A model generated the notes under the pieces. That model was given only the letters and a program-made list of their open reading frames with translations. It searched no databases and was not told the DNA's origin. A DNA stretch of 64,000 nucleotides from Helicobacter sp. 12S02634-8 (GTDB lineage Bacteria > Campylobacterota > Campylobacteria > Campylobacterales > Helicobacteraceae). A program made the position numbers and the translations under genes. Numbering within the stretch: position 1 is the stretch's first letter; each line of letters starts with the position of its first letter. Below are positions 46,902 through 57,265 of the stretch, piece after piece. The stretch is taken from assembly GCF_002272865.1 (NCBI RefSeq), contig NZ_MLAP01000002.1, forward strand, positions 160,777-224,776. Direction: 5' to 3'.

Positions 46902-48485
46902 ATGAAGCAAACACTCAACTCAAGATTGATCATCTTTATCCTTGCTATCATCTTTGGCGTGGGGCTGTCTATCCCCTCTTTGTTCCATACCAAAGGCCCT
47001 CAAATCAGTCTGGGCTTAGACCTCCAAGGAGGGCTTAACCTCCTTTTAGGGGTCAAAACCCAGGAAGCTATCAAGAGCAAATACTCCTCGATTGCCTCAT
47101 CGATCAATTATGAAGCCAAAAGGGCGAATATCTTGCTTGATGGCATGCATTCAGATGATACAAGCGTGAGTTTTGAACTGCTAGACCCCGATGAAGCGGG
47201 CAATCTCTCTGATATATTGCAGCACTTTGAAGGTATCAAAATCGATACAAGCAACAATCAATACACCCTCACCCTCACTCCAACTGAAATAGAAACCATC
47301 AAAAAAAACGCAATCTCTCAAGCCATCAGCACGATCCGCAATCGCCTCGATCAGTTTGGTCTGGCTGAACCAAGCGTTACCCAACAAGGGCAAGAAGATA
47401 TTTTAGTCCAGCTCCCTGGTATCAAAACAGCTCAAGAAGAGCAGCGCGCTAGAGATCTCATCTCAAAATCTGCCCATCTCCAAATGATGGCAGTTGATGA
47501 AGACAGAAACGCACGCGTGCAGACAATGAGCGATTTGGAAGCGCAAAAATATGGCGATGTGATTTTGCCCTTTGCTTCTAATTCTGGGGAAGCAGGCGAA
47601 AAAATCCTCTTGAAAGCTATCCCAATTTTAGATGGCAATATGCTTACAGACGCACAAGTTGTCTATGACCAAGACCACCAACCTGTCGTGAGCTTCACGC
47701 TTGATTCTCAAGGGGCTAAAATTTTTGGGGATTTTTCAGGGGCTAATGTCAATAAAAGGATGGCGATTGTCCTTGATGGCAAGGTCTATTCTGCACCTGT
47801 AATCCGTGAGCGTATCGGAGGGGGTAGCGGGCAAATCAGTGGGGGCTTTAGCGTCGAGCAAGCAAGCGATTTAGCCATCGCCCTAAGGAGTGGGGCATTG
47901 ATTGCACCCATGCAAGTTTTAGAAAAAAGAAGTGTCGGGCCTAGTTTGGGACAAGATAGTATCAAAGCTTCTATGATAGCCCTAGTGAGTGGGTTTGTGC
48001 TCGTAGTGGGCTTTATGATTGTTTATTATTCGATGGCAGGGGTGATTGCTTCAGTGGCCTTGGTCGTGAATTTATTTTTGATTGTTGCTGTGATGGCAAT
48101 ATTTGGAGCGACACTCACGCTGCCGGGTATGGCAGGGATTGTGCTGACTGTGGGGATAGCTGTCGATGCTAATATCATCATCAATGAGCGTATCCGCGAA
48201 GCCCTGCGTGCAGGAGAAAATATCTCTAGGGCAGTCCATCTGGGCTATATGAACGCTTCTAGGGCAATCTTTGATTCTAATATCACCTCTTTGATTGCCT
48301 CTATCTTGCTGTATGCTTATGGGACAGGCGCTATCAAGGGCTTTGCTATCACCACTGGGATTGGGATCATTGCTTCAATCATCACAGCCATCATCGGCAC
48401 GCAAGGCTTTTATCAAGCAATCCTCCCCAAAATCGCCCAAACCAAACATCTCTACTTCTGGTTTGGCATTAGCAAAAGGGATTAA
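46902..48485 (+). CDS. secD: Protein translocase subunit SecD
   Basis: SecD uses the proton motive force to help complete protein export at the periplasmic face. The 527-residue protein has an N-terminal membrane helix, the conserved [14 protein letters not shown] (about 37-50) and a large periplasmic P1 region. A C-terminal bundle of five helices carries [27 protein letters not shown] (about 417-443). The start codon lacks a strong ribosome-binding site, but the residues fit the family. secF begins two bases after its stop. Confidence 0.95.
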   Translation: MKQTLNSRLIIFILAIIFGVGLSIPSLFHTKGPQISLGLDLQGGLNLLLGVKTQEAIKSKYSSIASSINYEAKRANILLDGMHSDDTSVSFELLDPDEAGNLSDILQHFEGIKIDTSNNQYTLTLTPTEIETIKKNAISQAISTIRNRLDQFGLAEPSVTQQGQEDILVQLPGIKTAQEEQRARDLISKSAHLQMMAVDEDRNARVQTMSDLEAQKYGDVILPFASNSGEAGEKILLKAIPILDGNMLTDAQVVYDQDHQPVVSFTLDSQGAKIFGDFSGANVNKRMAIVLDGKVYSAPVIRERIGGGSGQISGGFSVEQASDLAIALRSGALIAPMQVLEKRSVGPSLGQDSIKASMIALVSGFVLVVGFMIVYYSMAGVIASVALVVNLFLIVAVMAIFGATLTLPGMAGIVLTVGIAVDANIIINERIREALRAGENISRAVHLGYMNASRAIFDSNITSLIASILLYAYGTGAIKGFAITTGIGIIASIITAIIGTQGFYQAILPKIAQTKHLYFWFGISKRD

Positions 48486-48487
48486 CA

Positions 48488-49459
48488 ATGGAAATATTCA
48501 AAAAGGTTAGAATTTTTGATTTTGTGCATTATTCTAAATACGGGCTTATCCTCTCTATTTTTCTGACCCTTGGGGCATTTGCCCTTTTATTTTTCAAAGG
48601 CTTCACACCAGGGATTGACTTTGCTGGAGGGAGTGCTGCACAGATTAAATACGAGCAAACTGCACCGCTTGAAAATATTCGCCATCTCCTAGAAGCCCAC
48701 CCGCAGTTTAAGGGCGTGCAAGTGAGTGCATTTGGCTCTGCTGATGAAGTGCTAATCCGCATACCCTATACCCCATCAAGCGCACAAGAAAATCTCGCGC
48801 CCATCATCACTAAGATTTTAGAGCCCACAGGGAAATTTGAAATCCGTAAGCTCGATACCGTAGGTCCAAAAGTTGGCAATGAGCTCAGGCAAAAAGGGAT
48901 TTTATCTCTCCTTTTAGCCACTTTGGCGATGATGCTTTATGTGAGCTTTCGTTATGAATGGCGCTTTGCCCTTGCAGGCATTGTTGCCTTGGTTCATGAT
49001 GTGATCATCACTGCTGCTTCTGTGATTGTCTTTGATATCGATCTCAATCTCGAAGTCATCGCTGCACTGCTGACTTTGATTGGCTATTCAATCAATGACA
49101 CAATCATCGTTTTTGATCGTATCCGTGAAAAAATGCTCACCCAGCGCACGAACAATATCCAAGAAGTCATCAATGACGCGATTTCTAGCACACTTTCACG
49201 GACACTATTGACCTCACTCACGGTGTTTTTTGTTGTCTTGACTCTTTATCTTTTTGGTGGAGAAATCATCGTGGGCTTTTCTTTGCCAATGCTGATTGGA
49301 GTGGTATTTGGGACTTATAGCTCGATGTTTGTAGCCCCCAAACTAGCGATTATCTTTGGGTTTGATATCGAAAAATACCACGCCAAAGAAATCAAAAAAG
49401 CCAAAAAAGCGCAAGAAAAAAAACAATTGCGACAAATGTATGAAAATGGACGCGTTTAA
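48488..49459 (+). CDS. secF: Protein translocase subunit SecF
   Basis: SecF forms the RND-like partner of SecD. The 323-residue protein has PGIDFAGGSAAQIKY (about 40-54) and RKLDTVGPKVGNELRQKG (about 119-136). The DD-type membrane motif IGYSINDTIIVFDRIREKM is near 197-215. It ends in a Lys-rich cytoplasmic tail. It is directly downstream of secD. Confidence 0.95.
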   Translation: MEIFKKVRIFDFVHYSKYGLILSIFLTLGAFALLFFKGFTPGIDFAGGSAAQIKYEQTAPLENIRHLLEAHPQFKGVQVSAFGSADEVLIRIPYTPSSAQENLAPIITKILEPTGKFEIRKLDTVGPKVGNELRQKGILSLLLATLAMMLYVSFRYEWRFALAGIVALVHDVIITAASVIVFDIDLNLEVIAALLTLIGYSINDTIIVFDRIREKMLTQRTNNIQEVINDAISSTLSRTLLTSLTVFFVVLTLYLFGGEIIVGFSLPMLIGVVFGTYSSMFVAPKLAIIFGFDIEKYHAKEIKKAKKAQEKKQLRQMYENGRV

Positions 49460-49468
49460 GGAGAATTC

Positions 49469-49810
49469 ATGGATTGGGGCAAAGTAATTTTTATTTTTTT
49501 TAGTTTGGGAAGTCTGACTTCTACAGCGGGATTTTTATGGGATCCTAATATCGTGATTTTATTCATCGCCCTTGCGACTAATCTCATCTCTACGACCCTA
49601 AAAATCGGTGTCAAAAAGCAGCTTGCTCCCGAGCTTTTAGCGAGCTCTTTAGTCGCAGATTTTCACTTGGTGCCTGCGTTTATATTCTTGCAAGTACTCA
49701 ACAACCTCAATGTCGCTTATGTGCTTATCATCGGTGCTTTGATTGCTAATGTCTTTTCTTTGGCGTTGTTGTTGATTGAGAGTGCTAAGACTTCTGATTC
49801 AGATTATTAG
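49469..49810 (+). CDS. Small hydrophobic membrane protein between secF and leuS
   Basis: The 113-residue protein has about four hydrophobic helices with short loops and an acidic C-terminus (SAKTSDSDY). A protein of the same position and size is known in H. pylori (HP1548) and other Campylobacterota, where I recall the label DUF6394. The conserved linkage to SecDF suggests a role at the membrane, but nothing in the sequence gives a mechanism. AAGGAG precedes the ATG. Confidence 0.75.
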   Translation: MDWGKVIFIFFSLGSLTSTAGFLWDPNIVILFIALATNLISTTLKIGVKKQLAPELLASSLVADFHLVPAFIFLQVLNNLNVAYVLIIGALIANVFSLALLLIESAKTSDSDY

Positions 49811-49819
49811 GAAGATACG

Positions 49820-52279
49820 ATGGATACCCCTTATGAACCTCTCAAAATAGAAAAAAAATGGCAAGAATTTTGGCAAAATCATCACACCCACGAACCCTCA
49901 GATGACTTTTCACAACCCAAAAAATATATCTTGAGTATGCTGCCTTATCCGAGTGGGGCTATCCATATGGGGCATGTGCGGAATTATTGCATTGGCGATG
50001 CACTCGCTAGATTCTATCGCAAAAATCACTACAATGTCTTGCACCCTATGGGCTTTGATGCTTTTGGTATGCCCGCAGAAAATGCTGCTATCAAGCACAA
50101 AACCCACCCAAAAACTTGGACTTATAACAATATCAAAAATATGCGTAAAGAATTGGCTTCTTTGGGGCTTTCCTTTGCGTCTAGCAGGGAGTTTGCTACT
50201 TGCGATCCAGACTATAGCAAATGGGAGCAAAAGTTTTTTATCGATATGTGGGAAAAAGGGCTCATCTATCGCAAAAAGGCATATTTGAATTGGTGTCCCC
50301 ACGACCAAACCGTCTTGGCCAATGAGCAAGTCATTGATGGGAAATGCTGGCGGTGTGATACGGAAGTGATCCAAAAAGAAATGGATCAATATTATTTCAA
50401 AATCACAAGCTATGCTGAAGAGCTTTTGACATCATTAGAAGACCTAGAGGGCAAGTGGCCCCCACAAGTTTTGCTAATGCAAAAAAACTGGATTGGCAAA
50501 TCAAGGGGCTTGCGCTTTGCCTTTGCTATCGATAAAGACAGCCTGCCTCTTTTAGGAGGGATCAAAGAAATAGAAGTCTTTACGACTCGCCCTGATACGA
50601 TTTATGGAGTGACTTACTGCGCCCTCGCCCCAGAACACCCCATCATCAAGGCACTTTTGAGCGCAAACGCACTCTCTAGCCAAGCCAGTAGCGCTATCAT
50701 TAAAATGCAAAATACAAGCTCAAAAGAACGTTCCATCAGCCAAAAAGAAGGTGTCGATTTGGGTATCTCTGTTATCCACCCCCTCACAGGGCAAAAACTC
50801 CCTGTATGGGTGGCAAACTTTGTTTTGATGGATTATGGTAGTGGCGCTGTGATGAGCGTGCCTGCGCACGATGAAAGGGATTTTTTATTCGCGCAAAAAT
50901 ACAACCTCCCACAAAAAGAAGTCCTAATCCCCACAGACCCGACCCCACAGATCCCTTTTAGTGGCTTGGGGACATTAAAAAATAGTGGCGATTTTGATGG
51001 ACTTTTTGGAGAAATCGCACAAGAAAAAATCATTACCCATTTTGAAAACGCCCGCCTTGGTCAAGCCATCATCAACTACAAACTCAAAGATTGGGGGATC
51101 TCCAGACAAAGATATTGGGGCACACCAATACCTCTAATCCACTGCAAAGACTGCGGGCTTATCCCTGAGGCCTTGCAAAATCTCCCTATTTGCTTGCCCG
51201 AAGATGTTTGTATCGATGGGGAGGGCAATCCCTTAGCCAAACACCCCACTTGGAAGCACTGCCACTGCCCGCAATGCGGCAAAGAAGCGCTCCGAGAAAC
51301 AGATACAATGGATACTTTTGTCGAATCGAGTTGGTATTTTTTACGCTATACCACGCCTAAAGAGCTTTGGGAACAAGAGGCCTTTGAGCCCAAAAGCTTG
51401 GATTATTGGCTAGATGTTGATGAATATGTTGGAGGGATTGAGCACGCAATCTTACATCTTTTGTATGCGAGATTTTTTACTAAAGCCTTAAGAGATTTAG
51501 GATACACACGCTCCAACGAGCCATTTTCTAACCTACTCACACAAGGTATGGTGCTAAAAGATGGTGCTAAAATGAGTAAATCAAAGGGCAATGTCGTTGA
51601 TCCCAATGGTATCATCGCTAAATATGGGGCTGATACAGCGAGGTTGTTTATTTTGTTTGCTGCGCCCCCTGTGCGCGAGCTTGAGTGGAACGACAATGCG
51701 CTTGAGGGGGCTTATCGCTTTCTCAAGCGACTATGGGATAAAAAAAGATCCATCACGTCCACAAAAACTCTGCCAAACATCGACACAACCCAGCTTGATA
51801 CAAAAGAAAAATTCGCTAGAAAAAAGGTCTATGAAGCCCTGCTGAAATCCAATGAAATCTTTAGCAAAAAGCAAAGCGGCTATGCTTTTAACACATTGAT
51901 TGCTGCTTGTATGGAAGCCCTCAATGCCCTCAATGAACAATCCAACCCCGCGATTTGGACAGAGGGGTATTTTATCTTGCTCCATATTTTAGAGCCCATT
52001 ATCCCCCATCTGTGCTGGGAAATCAGTCAGATGTATTTTGACCTCAAAAACTTCGCACCCATACCCATCGACCCCTCTGCGCTCGAGGTTGAAAATATCA
52101 CACTTGCTATCACAATCAATGGCAAAAAACGTTCACAAATCCAGATCCCAAAAGATATGGAAGAAAAAGAAGTCTTGAGCCTTGCAAAAGAAGCTGTTTC
52201 CAAATGGCTAGAAAATACCCATATCATCAAAGAAATCCTTATCCCTAATAAAATCATTAACTTTGTCATCAAGCAATGA
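49820..52279 (+). CDS. leuS: Leucyl-tRNA synthetase LeuRS
   Basis: LeuRS charges tRNA-Leu. The 819-residue class I enzyme has the HIGH-type motif [15 protein letters not shown] (about 42-56) and the zinc-type cysteines in the first insertion ([22 protein letters not shown]). The editing domain has [12 protein letters not shown]. The KMSKS loop [14 protein letters not shown] (about 582-595) is also present. The length is normal for the group. It overlaps the lptE start by four bases. Confidence 0.97.
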   Translation: MDTPYEPLKIEKKWQEFWQNHHTHEPSDDFSQPKKYILSMLPYPSGAIHMGHVRNYCIGDALARFYRKNHYNVLHPMGFDAFGMPAENAAIKHKTHPKTWTYNNIKNMRKELASLGLSFASSREFATCDPDYSKWEQKFFIDMWEKGLIYRKKAYLNWCPHDQTVLANEQVIDGKCWRCDTEVIQKEMDQYYFKITSYAEELLTSLEDLEGKWPPQVLLMQKNWIGKSRGLRFAFAIDKDSLPLLGGIKEIEVFTTRPDTIYGVTYCALAPEHPIIKALLSANALSSQASSAIIKMQNTSSKERSISQKEGVDLGISVIHPLTGQKLPVWVANFVLMDYGSGAVMSVPAHDERDFLFAQKYNLPQKEVLIPTDPTPQIPFSGLGTLKNSGDFDGLFGEIAQEKIITHFENARLGQAIINYKLKDWGISRQRYWGTPIPLIHCKDCGLIPEALQNLPICLPEDVCIDGEGNPLAKHPTWKHCHCPQCGKEALRETDTMDTFVESSWYFLRYTTPKELWEQEAFEPKSLDYWLDVDEYVGGIEHAILHLLYARFFTKALRDLGYTRSNEPFSNLLTQGMVLKDGAKMSKSKGNVVDPNGIIAKYGADTARLFILFAAPPVRELEWNDNALEGAYRFLKRLWDKKRSITSTKTLPNIDTTQLDTKEKFARKKVYEALLKSNEIFSKKQSGYAFNTLIAACMEALNALNEQSNPAIWTEGYFILLHILEPIIPHLCWEISQMYFDLKNFAPIPIDPSALEVENITLAITINGKKRSQIQIPKDMEEKEVLSLAKEAVSKWLENTHIIKEILIPNKIINFVIKQ

Positions 52280-52773
52280 AAAAAATTCTTTTGTTGGGAG
52301 TCTTGGGGCTTTTGTGGGGTTGTGGGTATCTGCCTGCTGCTTACTATGCCCAAAAGGCACTAGGCGATAGCGTCTATGTCCAATTAGTTGTCAATCTCCC
52401 CAATCCCGAAAACTCCGTGCAATTCAAAGATTCTTTAAACAAAGCTGTCATTTCTCGCTTCCAAAACAGACTTGCTTCACAAAAAAATGCCGATTCGATC
52501 ATCACGATTAAAATCACCAAAGTCACCGATACTTCCATCGCCACTAATGAGCAAGGTTTCACGACCTTTTATCGCGCCACAGTTTATGCTGATTTTACTT
52601 ATGCTAACAAAAAAGGAGGGTCTAAAACCTTTGAAAACAATGGATACTATGACTATGCTGTGTCCTTAGAAAACCCCTTGGTTACCTATAACAATCGCTT
52701 TTATGCCATCGATCAAGCCATCAACCAAACCATTGATAAATTCATCACACAAGTTGCATATCAAGGGAAATAA
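52276..52773 (+). CDS. lptE: LPS-assembly lipoprotein LptE-like
   Basis: LptE is the outer-membrane lipoprotein plug of the LptD channel that inserts lipopolysaccharide. The 165-residue protein has lipobox LGLLWGC (Cys16). An LptE-like fold follows, with strands around [20 protein letters not shown] and helix [10 protein letters not shown]. Assignment rests on the lipobox, size and the conserved position after leuS (HP1546 in H. pylori); direct sequence identity is low. It is followed by the diguanylate cyclase gene rather than folC. Confidence 0.8.
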   Translation: MKKILLLGVLGLLWGCGYLPAAYYAQKALGDSVYVQLVVNLPNPENSVQFKDSLNKAVISRFQNRLASQKNADSIITIKITKVTDTSIATNEQGFTTFYRATVYADFTYANKKGGSKTFENNGYYDYAVSLENPLVTYNNRFYAIDQAINQTIDKFITQVAYQGK

Positions 52774-52817
52774 GATAAAATAAATCTATCAAAAACTGAT
52801 AAAAAATAGGAATTTTA

Positions 52818-54236
52818 ATGCCAGACCCCAAACACCAAATCGAAAAAATATTCAAAGAACTCGATGCCTGCGAACATCTCTCCCGCAAACAATACATAGA
52901 AGACTTTGTCAAAGCCCTCCAAAAAATCAGATTTTTCCCCGAAGAACACGAAGAAATCAGCAAATACACGCGTTTATTAAACAAAGACACTCAAGAGCTC
53001 TTTATCTATGATATCCATACAAAAGACGACCTCATCGAACGGCTCATTTCACTCTTAAATATCGCCAATAATTCCTCACAAACCTTAACGCTCCTTGAAT
53101 ATGTAGATGTCTTAAACACCACGCTCATCAAGGTCTTTGAAGAAGTTTCTAGCGAATATCTCAAGCAAGAAAATCCCCTGCTTTTTTCTCAAGCGCAACC
53201 CCGCAGCCTAGAAGATACAAAATCTTGTATGCAAGCTTGGGGCAAGGTCATCGAGGATAAAAAGCATATCAAAATCCAAAAATATATCGCCACCATCATT
53301 GCTATGCTGATTGAGCCTTGCGTGATGGAGTGTGCCCCAGAGCTCAAAGACATCATACACGCCCTCCACCACACTCCAAACGCCATCACAGATACCAATA
53401 CCCTAAAAATCCTAGAAGAGCTCGCCAAACACCGCCAAGAAGACTGCAAACTCCTCAAAAAAAGCAGCAAAGAGATTGGGACAAATGCTAGAGAGGTCTT
53501 GAGCGAACTTGAGGGTGTCATACACGATAACAACAAGCACATCAAAGATATTCTCAAAATCAAAGACTCCATCAACGAAAAAACAAGCAATATCCAAAAA
53601 CAAAAAGAAGCCTTGATGGATACAGCAAACAACCTCCATAGCAAAATCCTCCAAATCAACACCACCTTAAAAAACAAAGAAGAAAAAATCAAACATCTCT
53701 ATGATGAAATCAACGCCCTCTCAGCTTATATCAAAACCATCGAAGAGCAATCCAAAATCGATGACCTCACCAAAACCTATAATCGCAAATACATTGAAAA
53801 TATCGCGCAAATCCTTGAGGGGCAATTCAAAGACAATGGTATCAATTATGCTGTTTTGTTCTTTGATATTGATAATTTCAAAGAAATCAATGATATCTAT
53901 GGGCACACTGCAGGGGATAGACTGCTCTCTATCTTTGGTGAGATACTCAAGCAAAACTCTAGGGGGACAGATATTATCGGCCGATATGGTGGCGATGAAT
54001 TTTTGATCTTAATGCCAAACACCGATTTAGAAAAGGCCAAGGGCTTTGCTAAGCGCATTTGTAAAATCATTGAAAAAAGTAATTTCATCTTCAAAAGCCA
54101 AAAAATCAACATCACCACAAGCATTGGCATGACAGACCGAATCTCTCATAAAAGCAAATATGATATGATTGATAGTGCTGATAAACTCCTTTATCAAGCC
54201 AAAAACTTAGGAAGAAACAGAGTGGAATGGCAATAG
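52818..54236 (+). CDS. Soluble GGDEF diguanylate cyclase
   Basis: The 472-residue protein makes cyclic di-GMP from two GTP if active. There is no signal or membrane segment. The N-terminal 230 residues are helical and of unknown type, followed by a coiled coil (about 245-310) and the GGDEF domain (about 312-472). That domain has the metal site FFDIDNFKEIND (about 348-359), intact GGDEF (391-395), and the inhibitory-site motif RGTD (382-385) five residues before it. AGGAA precedes the ATG. It sits between lptE and folC, where H. pylori has no such gene. No EAL or HD-GYP protein is visible in the window. Confidence 0.93.
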   Translation: MPDPKHQIEKIFKELDACEHLSRKQYIEDFVKALQKIRFFPEEHEEISKYTRLLNKDTQELFIYDIHTKDDLIERLISLLNIANNSSQTLTLLEYVDVLNTTLIKVFEEVSSEYLKQENPLLFSQAQPRSLEDTKSCMQAWGKVIEDKKHIKIQKYIATIIAMLIEPCVMECAPELKDIIHALHHTPNAITDTNTLKILEELAKHRQEDCKLLKKSSKEIGTNAREVLSELEGVIHDNNKHIKDILKIKDSINEKTSNIQKQKEALMDTANNLHSKILQINTTLKNKEEKIKHLYDEINALSAYIKTIEEQSKIDDLTKTYNRKYIENIAQILEGQFKDNGINYAVLFFDIDNFKEINDIYGHTAGDRLLSIFGEILKQNSRGTDIIGRYGGDEFLILMPNTDLEKAKGFAKRICKIIEKSNFIFKSQKINITTSIGMTDRISHKSKYDMIDSADKLLYQAKNLGRNRVEWQ

Positions 54237-55387
54237 TATCTTTAAGGGAATTTTTAGACTCCAAGGGAGCTGAATACGCGCCCTTTGACCCACAGAGGGC
54301 AAAAAATATCTATACACAACTCGCCCCCCATCTCAAAACCCCCGCGATGACAATCCATATCATCGGGACAAATGGCAAGGGCAGCACGGGGCGATTTATC
54401 ACATTAGGGCTTTTGAGTGCGGGCAAAAGTGTGCTGCATTTTACCTCCCCGCATTTATTTAGCTTCAATGAGCGCTTTTATAAAAATGGCAAGATAGTCA
54501 CTGACACAATGCTTGAAGAAGCGCATGCGTTTTTGCAGCAATTTGCGTGTATCCAAGCTTGCAGTTACTTTGAATACGCCACCTTTTTGGCAACTTTTTT
54601 AGCCCAAGATGTAGAGTTCTTAGTCCTTGAAGCAGGGCTTGGAGGGGAATATGACTCCACAAGCTGCTTGAAGCGGGATATTTCTGTTTTCACTCCTATC
54701 GGGCTTGACCATCAAGAAATCTTAGGCACACAGATCCAAGATATCGCCACAACCAAGCTCAAAGCCATCGCACCCATCGCATTTTTAGCCCCTCAATACG
54801 ACCCCATCATCAAAGAACTCGCCCTCCAAATCGCCCACGAGTATAACGCCAAGCTCTACCCCATCAGCCCCAAGCGCTCCAAAAAAGCAGCCATTTATGC
54901 AAGCAAACACCATCTCCCAGAGTTTTTAGCACAAAATTTCCAAAATGCCCTTTGTGTCTTAGAATACCTAGACTGCCCCATTGACCCAAAGTCCCTCCCT
55001 ATGCTTGATTTAATCGGTAGGTGTCAAAAAATCGCCCCAAATATCACTATCGATGTGGGACATAACGCACAAGCTGCGCAAAGTCTGCTCCAAGCTTTTA
55101 GCAATAAAAAAATAAACCTAGTGTATAATACCTACAAGCAAAAGGATGTCCTTTCTATACTCAAGATCTTAGCGCCCATCACCAAAAAGATCTCTATTAT
55201 CGCTGTGCAAAATGAAAGGATCATAGAAACAAGTAAGCTCAAAAGTATCATTGCAACCTTAGGCATAGCATTTGATGATTTTTGTTGGGAAAATCTTATG
55301 CCGCAAGAAGAGTATTTGGTCTTTGGGTCTTTTAGTGTCATCAAGCAATTTTTAGAGGAGAGGCTGTGCAAGAAAAACTCGTTGTAA
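54227..55387 (+). CDS. folC: Bifunctional folylpolyglutamate/dihydrofolate synthase FolC
   Basis: FolC adds glutamate to folates. The 386-residue protein has the Mur-ligase-type P-loop IIGTNGKGSTGRF (about 45-57) and the substrate motif HFTSPHLFSFNERFYK (about 71-86). It also has LEAGLGGEYDSTSC (about 133-146) and DVGHNAQAAQSL (about 274-285). It begins inside the GGDEF gene (10-base overlap) and ends inside csd2 (22-base overlap). The overlap supports one long operon. Confidence 0.93.
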   Translation: MAIVSLREFLDSKGAEYAPFDPQRAKNIYTQLAPHLKTPAMTIHIIGTNGKGSTGRFITLGLLSAGKSVLHFTSPHLFSFNERFYKNGKIVTDTMLEEAHAFLQQFACIQACSYFEYATFLATFLAQDVEFLVLEAGLGGEYDSTSCLKRDISVFTPIGLDHQEILGTQIQDIATTKLKAIAPIAFLAPQYDPIIKELALQIAHEYNAKLYPISPKRSKKAAIYASKHHLPEFLAQNFQNALCVLEYLDCPIDPKSLPMLDLIGRCQKIAPNITIDVGHNAQAAQSLLQAFSNKKINLVYNTYKQKDVLSILKILAPITKKISIIAVQNERIIETSKLKSIIATLGIAFDDFCWENLMPQEEYLVFGSFSVIKQFLEERLCKKNSL

Positions 55388-56307
55388 CTATCGTAGATGA
55401 ATCGGGCTCTAAGCAGTTTTTGCTCCCCAAAAGTATCAAAAAAATCATTATCATCTCTTGTGTTGCCCTAGCTTTAGTGATGATCGCAAGTATTTTATTG
55501 ATGCGATTTTTAATGCAAAAGATCGATACGATTGCTTTTGAAAAAAATATCGCCCTCTCTGAATACAAATATATCCACCAAAAAAACAACTCCCTCAAAG
55601 ACCAAATCAAGCAAAAAGGTCAAGAACTAGCTATCGTAAGTCAAAAAATCGAAGACTTAGAAAATATCGTTGATTTTAAGAAAAATACCGACAAAAATAC
55701 TTCAGAAAATCCAATCGACCTAGACAGCCTCTCCCTCCCACAAAAAAATCTTATCTTAAGCTTAATACCCAATGGCGAACCTCTAAAAACATATACCTCC
55801 AAAACACCCAGCGCGCAAAGATCCCACCCCTTAAAACAAGTCAAAGGTATCCCCGCAGGGCTTGATTTTAGCACGCCCAATGGAGCACCTGTATTTGCCA
55901 CAGCCGATGGAGTCATCGACCTTGTGCGTAACAACCCCAAAAGCGGCTATGGCAATCTCATCAAAATCACGCACTCTTTTGGCTTCAGCTCTTTGTATGC
56001 GCATTTAGAAAAATCCCTTGTGAAAAAAGGCGACTTTGTCCAAAAGGGGCAAATCATCGGCTATAGCGGTCATAGTGGGGATTCAGATGGCGATAAGCTT
56101 TATTATGAAGTCAGATTTTTAGGCAAGGTCTTAGACCCCAATATCTATGTGGCTTGGAGCGCGCAAAACTTTCAAGAAGTCTTTAAAAGCGATAGCTCGA
56201 TTGATTGGGAGAGCCTTTTTTGGGCGATTGGCGATATTATCGAGCTGCAAGGCTATAAGCTCAGCTATCAGACCAACACGCAAGCACAAACAGGGATAAC
56301 ACAATGA
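55366..56307 (+). CDS. csd2: LytM/M23-family cell-shape protein Csd2, probably inactive
   Basis: Csd2 is an inner-membrane M23-like protein that in H. pylori pairs with Csd1 to trim peptidoglycan cross-links and give helical shape. The start is GTG 55366 with GAGGAG upstream, inside folC. The 313 residues include one N-terminal membrane helix (about 25-46), a coiled coil (about 60-105) and a C-terminal LytM fold. The zinc ligands look lost: the usual HxGLD reads AGLDFS, and the HxH motif reads DKLYYE. I infer a pseudoenzyme that stabilises Csd1. Confidence 0.88.
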   Translation: MQEKLVVTIVDESGSKQFLLPKSIKKIIIISCVALALVMIASILLMRFLMQKIDTIAFEKNIALSEYKYIHQKNNSLKDQIKQKGQELAIVSQKIEDLENIVDFKKNTDKNTSENPIDLDSLSLPQKNLILSLIPNGEPLKTYTSKTPSAQRSHPLKQVKGIPAGLDFSTPNGAPVFATADGVIDLVRNNPKSGYGNLIKITHSFGFSSLYAHLEKSLVKKGDFVQKGQIIGYSGHSGDSDGDKLYYEVRFLGKVLDPNIYVAWSAQNFQEVFKSDSSIDWESLFWAIGDIIELQGYKLSYQTNTQAQTGITQ

Positions 56308-56320
56308 TTGGGATAGCGCA

Positions 56321-57265
56321 ATGATGGGAGATAAACGACTTGTCTTGATGGTGACAGACCAAAATGGCAGTTTCCATATCAATGTCAGTATGATTTTTCG
56401 CCAGCTGAGCTTGTATTTTTTGCTTTTTATCTTGGCTATTGTGCTGTTTGTGGGTATCTCTATCAGCGCTTTTAATACCGAAATCAAAGACATCAATACC
56501 AAAACCATCTTGATTGAAAAACAATACCAAAAAATGCTCAAAAAAAACCTCTATCTCAACGACCAAATCAGTCAAAGACTTGAAGAAATCACGCTTGCAG
56601 GCGATCGAGTCAATGATTTAGAGGGCGTTGTGGGGGTCAATAAAGAAGATGAGCTCACAAACAATGACGACCTCCTCACACGCATTGACCTAGCCAGTAT
56701 CACAGGGGCGCAAAAGGCCTTTGTGATGAAGTTTATCCCCAATGGACACCCTTTGAGCCATTTTCGCAGAATATCAGCAGGCTTTGGCAATCGCATGCAC
56801 CCTATCTTGCATATCTTACACAAGCACACAGGGCTTGATTTTAGCACAGAAATCAACACGCCCATTTATGCCACAGCTGATGGCGTGGTCGATTTTGCTG
56901 CTAATGGCTGGAACGGGGGCTATGGCAAGCTTGTGAAAATCGCGCATTCTTTTGGCTTTAAGACTTATTATGCCCATCTCAATACCATTGCTGTCAAAAA
57001 TGGCGAATTTGTCAAAAAAGGGCAAATCATCGCCTATAGCGGCAACTCTGGGGTCAGCACTGGCCCACATCTGCACTATGAAGTAAGATTTTTGAACCAA
57101 CCACTCAACCCAATCCATTTCGTGCGATGGGATATGAAAAATTTTAACTCTATATTTGAAAAAGAAAGGACAATCGCATGGCACTCTTTACTCACGACAA
57201 TAAACAACCTAATGGGGCAGGAAAAACAGGACCAGCCACAATTATCGCTGTTGGGACCAAGCTAA
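56321..57265 (+). CDS. csd1: LytM/M23-family peptidoglycan DD-endopeptidase Csd1
   Basis: Csd1 cleaves peptidoglycan peptide cross-links to shape the cell. The 314-residue protein has an N-terminal membrane helix (about 30-50), a coiled-coil linker, and an intact M23 domain. That domain has RMHPILHILHKHTGLDFSTE, where His and Asp ligands are kept, KIAHSFGFKTYYAHL, and GPHLHYEVRF with the HxH motif. It lies 13 bases after csd2. Two ATGs in tandem (56321 and 56324) are equally good. Its 3' end overlaps ccmA by 88 bases in a different frame. Confidence 0.92.
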   Translation: MMGDKRLVLMVTDQNGSFHINVSMIFRQLSLYFLLFILAIVLFVGISISAFNTEIKDINTKTILIEKQYQKMLKKNLYLNDQISQRLEEITLAGDRVNDLEGVVGVNKEDELTNNDDLLTRIDLASITGAQKAFVMKFIPNGHPLSHFRRISAGFGNRMHPILHILHKHTGLDFSTEINTPIYATADGVVDFAANGWNGGYGKLVKIAHSFGFKTYYAHLNTIAVKNGEFVKKGQIIAYSGNSGVSTGPHLHYEVRFLNQPLNPIHFVRWDMKNFNSIFEKERTIAWHSLLTTINNLMGQEKQDQPQLSLLGPS

